Origin: Candidatus Latescibacterota bacterium
Lineage (GTDB): Bacteria > JAAXHH01
DNA: 7,708 nucleotides
Reading direction: 5' to 3'
Assembly: GCA_022821935.1 (NCBI GenBank)
Contig: JAJECR010000354.1
Coordinates: 1-7,708 of the forward strand
Below, in pieces: positions 5,513 to 7,708 of the stretch. Each line of letters opens with the position of its first letter. Within the stretch, counting starts at the first letter, position 1. Both the position numbers and the translations under genes were made by a program. The notes under the pieces were generated by a model, which was given only the letters and a program-made list of their open reading frames with translations, had not been told where the DNA came from and did not search any database.

Positions 5513-5674
5513 CTACCGCGTCTCCCGGTACATGACGTGCCGCCGCAGCGTGGGATCGTACTTCTTGAGCTCGACGCGGGCGGTCGTGTTACGCCGGTTC
5601 TTCTTGGTGTAGTAGCAGTGCGCGCTTTCCGTACTCTTCAGTTTTACCAGGTCTCGGTTCTTGCTCTTGGCCAT
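5513..5674 (-). CDS. rpmG: 50S ribosomal protein L33
   Basis: This small gene encodes 53 residues of a large-subunit ribosomal protein. The product starts MAKSKNRDLVKLKSTESAHC and continues with YYTKKNRRN (21-29). It ends with the characteristic ELKKYDPTLRRHVMYRETR (35-53). It has a single cysteine (Cys20) instead of the four zinc ligands, so it is the zinc-independent form, matching the L28 next to it. ATG at 5674 is preceded by GGGAG at about 8 bases. The gene follows a 101-bp AT-rich gap and is probably the first gene of the rpmG-rpmB-moaB unit. Confidence 0.96.
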   Translation of the reverse strand: MAKSKNRDLVKLKSTESAHCYYTKKNRRNTTARVELKKYDPTLRRHVMYRETR

Positions 5675-5731
5675 GCGGTACTCCCAGACGAACGAACTTT
5701 CCGAATTCCGGCTTTACCAATCAGGAGATGA

Positions 5732-5760
5732 AATTTAATAGGCGTGCGCAGGAAAATCAA
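5732..5760 (-). promoter_or_regulatory. Possible promoter of rpmG-rpmB-moaB
   Basis: On the minus strand TTGATT (plus-strand 5755-5760) is separated by 17 bases from TAAATT (5732-5737), in a distinctly AT-rich stretch 58 bases upstream of rpmG. The -35 matches TTGACA at 4 of 6 positions and the -10 matches TATAAT at 4 of 6. Spacing and position are right for a housekeeping promoter, but the match is moderate, and the same T-rich tract may also serve as the tail of the upstream terminator. Confidence 0.4.
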
Positions 5761-5799
5761 GAAAATAAAACAACCTTATTGCGCCTCGTCCATGGCGCA
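5761..5799 (-). terminator. Possible intrinsic terminator overlapping the DUF2237 stop
   Basis: On the minus strand TGCGCC and GGCGCA (plus-strand 5794-5799 and 5780-5785) form a 6-bp GC-rich stem with an 8-base loop, inside the last codons of the DUF2237 gene. A T-rich stretch reading TTGTTTTATTTTC begins about 8 bases after the stem and just past the TAA stop. The stem is short and the T run is interrupted, so strength is uncertain. It would separate the DUF5916-DUF2237 unit from rpmG. Confidence 0.45.
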
Positions 5800-6138
5800 G
5801 GCCTTCAGTTCGTCCAGCGTTACAAACTCAAGGGCCATGATGTGGGTCGCGCTCAGCACGACCGGCGGCGCCGCGCCCGCGTCGTAGGCTTCTTTCCAGC
5901 GGTTCACGCACACGCACCACCGGTCGCCGGGATTCAGCCCCTGGAAGCCGAAGGCCGGCACGGGCGTACTGAGGTCGTTCCCCGCCGCCTTGGAAAATAC
6001 CAGGAACTCCTCGGTCATTACCGCGCAGACGGCGTGGACGCCGGCGTCGCCCGATCCGGTGTTGCATGCGCCGTCGCGGTAGAATCCGGTCAGTGGATCC
6101 ATCGAACAGCCCGTCAGTGGTTCGCCGAGTACGTTCAT
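5776..6138 (-). CDS. DUF2237 family protein
   Basis: This 120-residue cytosolic protein belongs to DUF2237, a widespread family with no established function. The family pattern is clear: NVLGEPLTGCSMDPLTGFYRDG (2-23), ACNTGSGDAGVHAVCAVMT (24-42), EFLVFSK (44-50), GNDLSTP (53-59), GDRWCVCVNRW (71-81) and APPVVLSATH (90-99). It contains six cysteines (11, 25, 38, 75, 77, 114), of which the first five lie in conserved motifs and might bind metal or be redox active; that is inference. ATG at 6138 is 6 bases after the DUF5916 stop, and the sequence TAGGAG combines that stop with the ribosome binding site, so the two genes are probably translated together. The length is typical for the family. Confidence 0.92.
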   Translation of the reverse strand: MNVLGEPLTGCSMDPLTGFYRDGACNTGSGDAGVHAVCAVMTEEFLVFSKAAGNDLSTPVPAFGFQGLNPGDRWCVCVNRWKEAYDAGAAPPVVLSATHIMALEFVTLDELKACAMDEAQ

Positions 6139-6144
6139 GATCTC

Positions 6145-7708
6145 CTACAGATCGAACAGGTAGGCCAGCTTGACCACCAGCGTACGGTCCAAGGGATCGC
6201 CCAGCAGCGTATCCGCCGCGTCTCCGTTGTCCCTGTTCTCGTTGTACACGACATAGATATTGCTGCCCGGCCTGATGATGTAGTTGAACCGGAAATTCGA
6301 TACGAACCGGTCCCGGTTGGTATCCCACTGCACCAGCGCGTTGAGGGACACATCGGGGGAAAACGAATAGCTCGTCCTGATGCCGAAGAGGTGGGCGGTG
6401 ACATCGCGCTCCATGTTGCCCGTATCGGTAAGCGTTACGTCGTTCAACTCGTAACGGGGCCCGAAGGTGAACTTCGAACCGGTCCGCACGCCGCCCTCGA
6501 GATTCAGCGAACGCCGGTTCCCGTTGATATAATTGCCCACGATAAGCTGGGCATCGGCGAACAGGGGCTTGCTCAGGTTGGTGGTATAGTGCATGCGCGA
6601 GGCCGCGTCCGTGTAGTTTCCCGGGGCGAGCTTGACTCCCAGGATGGGCCGGGTGTCTGCGGTGACGCGCGTGTAGTTCCGGTCCAGCGTGATCCCGGCC
6701 CGTTCACCCCCGGTGAGGAAAAACTCGAAATGATAGTGCTCCATCCGGGTCAGCTGCGTACCGTCGTCCCCGAACGTGGCACCCACTACGACATGGGGGA
6801 ACCACCGACGGACGACGCTGTTATCGGGTTCGGGCGTGTAGAACACGCGGCCTGAAACCTCGTGAAACCCGCCGAAATTACGCGCGAGGCTCCGTCGGCT
6901 GAAGAACCCCATGCCGGGATCGAAAAACTCGGACACGCCCATGTAGAGTCCCTCGAGCTGCCAGAGCGGCCCGTTCCAGCGCGACCACAGGCGGCCCACG
7001 AAACCGGATTCGCTGTTTTCTCCCGCCTGGTACGTAGTCCCGGCCAGGAAGCCGGTGACGGCGAACTTGGGACCGATGGCCAGGTTGAAGTCGGCGCCGG
7101 CCGACCGGTTGTAATCTCCCCCGCCCACCCGCTGGTTGGTCAGGATGAATCCGATGTTGGATTTCTCGCCCACGTCCTGGCTGACCCGGGCTACGGCATA
7201 GATGTTGTCCTCGATCTTGAAGTCACCGAACCGCTCGTCGCCGGTCCGCATGAGCAGCAGGCCGAGATTTGTGCGCCCGGCCTTGCCCGTAAGGCGGCCG
7301 CCGCCGGTGATCGGCACCTGTTTCAGCGCACCGGATTGATCGCGCGCCAGGCCGATGTTCCGGCTGTAGAACAACTCCGTCTCCCGGGCCACGCCGAAGC
7401 GGAACAGACCGGCGTTCTCGAGGAAGAAGGTGCGTTTTTCGGGAAAGAAAAGGTTGAACTGCGTAAGGTTTACCTGCGCGTCGTCCACCTCCACCTGGGA
7501 GAAGTCGGTGTTGTAGGTCAGGTCGAGAGACAGGTTGTTGGTCAGGCCGTACTTGACGTCCACGCCGCCGTCGAAGTCGTCGTCCCGCCTGGTTTCAGTT
7601 GGATCGTATGTCCACGTGGCGCCGCCCAGGGAATAAGGCGTGATCTGCAGGTACCGTTGGTCGTGCCGCGTAAGGTTCATGCCCGACAGGGTCCCGGCCA
7701 CCGACACC
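6145..7708 (-). CDS. DUF5916 outer-membrane beta-barrel protein, N-terminus missing
   Basis: At least 520 residues of an outer-membrane protein are encoded, and the frame stays open through the right edge, so the true start lies outside. The strongest signature is the DUF5916 pattern GVDVKYGLTNNLSLDLTYN (48-66), then DFSQVEVDDAQVNLTQFNLF (68-87) and FFPEKRTFFLENAGLFRFG (87-105, counted from the visible end). FYSRNIG and a glycine-rich GGGRLTGKAG follow. The rest is alternating aromatic and polar strands ending in LVVKLAYLFDL, a typical barrel C-terminus with terminal hydrophobic residue. Full-length members usually carry an N-terminal carbohydrate-binding-like domain, which is not in this window. 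Function is unknown; some members sit near exported hydrolases. DUF2237 follows immediately. Confidence 0.9.
   Translation of the reverse strand, partial: VSVAGTLSGMNLTRHDQRYLQITPYSLGGATWTYDPTETRRDDDFDGGVDVKYGLTNNLSLDLTYNTDFSQVEVDDAQVNLTQFNLFFPEKRTFFLENAGLFRFGVARETELFYSRNIGLARDQSGALKQVPITGGGRLTGKAGRTNLGLLLMRTGDERFGDFKIEDNIYAVARVSQDVGEKSNIGFILTNQRVGGGDYNRSAGADFNLAIGPKFAVTGFLAGTTYQAGENSESGFVGRLWSRWNGPLWQLEGLYMGVSEFFDPGMGFFSRRSLARNFGGFHEVSGRVFYTPEPDNSVVRRWFPHVVVGATFGDDGTQLTRMEHYHFEFFLTGGERAGITLDRNYTRVTADTRPILGVKLAPGNYTDAASRMHYTTNLSKPLFADAQLIVGNYINGNRRSLNLEGGVRTGSKFTFGPRYELNDVTLTDTGNMERDVTAHLFGIRTSYSFSPDVSLNALVQWDTNRDRFVSNFRFNYIIRPGSNIYVVYNENRDNGDAADTLLGDPLDRTLVVKLAYLFDL

Noticed and set aside
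5675..5775. A tRNA or small RNA in the gap upstream of rpmG
   Set aside because: The gap is AT-rich with no cloverleaf, no T-loop sequence and no CCA end. A promoter and terminator tail explain it.
5728..6855. A 375-codon plus-strand ORF with AGGAG directly before its ATG
   Set aside because: It is antisense to DUF2237 and DUF5916, both clear families. Its product is rich in Arg, His, Val and Gly without recognisable motifs, as expected for a shadow of GC-rich coding sequence, and the AGGAG touches the ATG with no usable spacing.

Overview
The window is GC-rich bacterial DNA (by eye above 60% GC outside the intergenic gaps) and is densely coded. It carries one gene on the plus strand (aldo/keto reductase, 181-1122) converging on nine genes on the minus strand. 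The gene content is an outer-membrane DUF5916-type barrel, exported M28 peptidase, DUF6702, HupE/UreJ-like membrane protein, and zinc-free forms of ribosomal proteins L28 and L33. This suggests a diderm of the Fibrobacterota-Chlorobi-Bacteroidota superphylum or a neighbouring lineage (Gemmatimonadota, Latescibacterota and similar). That placement rests on family content only and is an inference. No phage, IS, CRISPR, tRNA or rRNA is visible.

Layout in minus-strand transcription order, from the right edge leftward. (1) A DUF5916 outer-membrane protein, cut at its N-terminus by the window edge, is tightly followed by a DUF2237 protein. Its stop codon is built into the DUF2237 ribosome binding site, and a hairpin plus T-rich tract lies at the DUF2237 end. 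(2) After an AT-rich gap with a possible promoter come rpmG (L33), rpmB (L28) and a MoaB/MogA-family molybdopterin gene, closely packed. rpmG is short and easily missed. (3) After a 92-bp gap holding an 11-bp tandem repeat come a secreted M28 (carboxypeptidase Q-like) peptidase, a secreted DUF6702 protein, a HupE/UreJ-like multi-helix membrane protein and sufE. The first three look like one cell-envelope unit; the fourth is a cytosolic sulfur-transfer protein for Fe-S cluster assembly. (4) sufE and the aldo/keto reductase end tail to tail, separated by a structured intergenic region.

The most distinctive signal is short tandem duplication. A 36-bp unit triplicates the end of sufE in frame, including its stop codon. 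An 18-bp unit builds a Pro/Ala/Gly-rich spacer in the DUF6702 protein. A 15-bp unit sits just after the M28 signal peptide. Exact 11-bp tandem repeats lie upstream of both the reductase and the M28 gene. No clearly new enzymatic system is evident. The best candidate for an under-described unit is the M28 peptidase - DUF6702 - HupE/UreJ-like trio.
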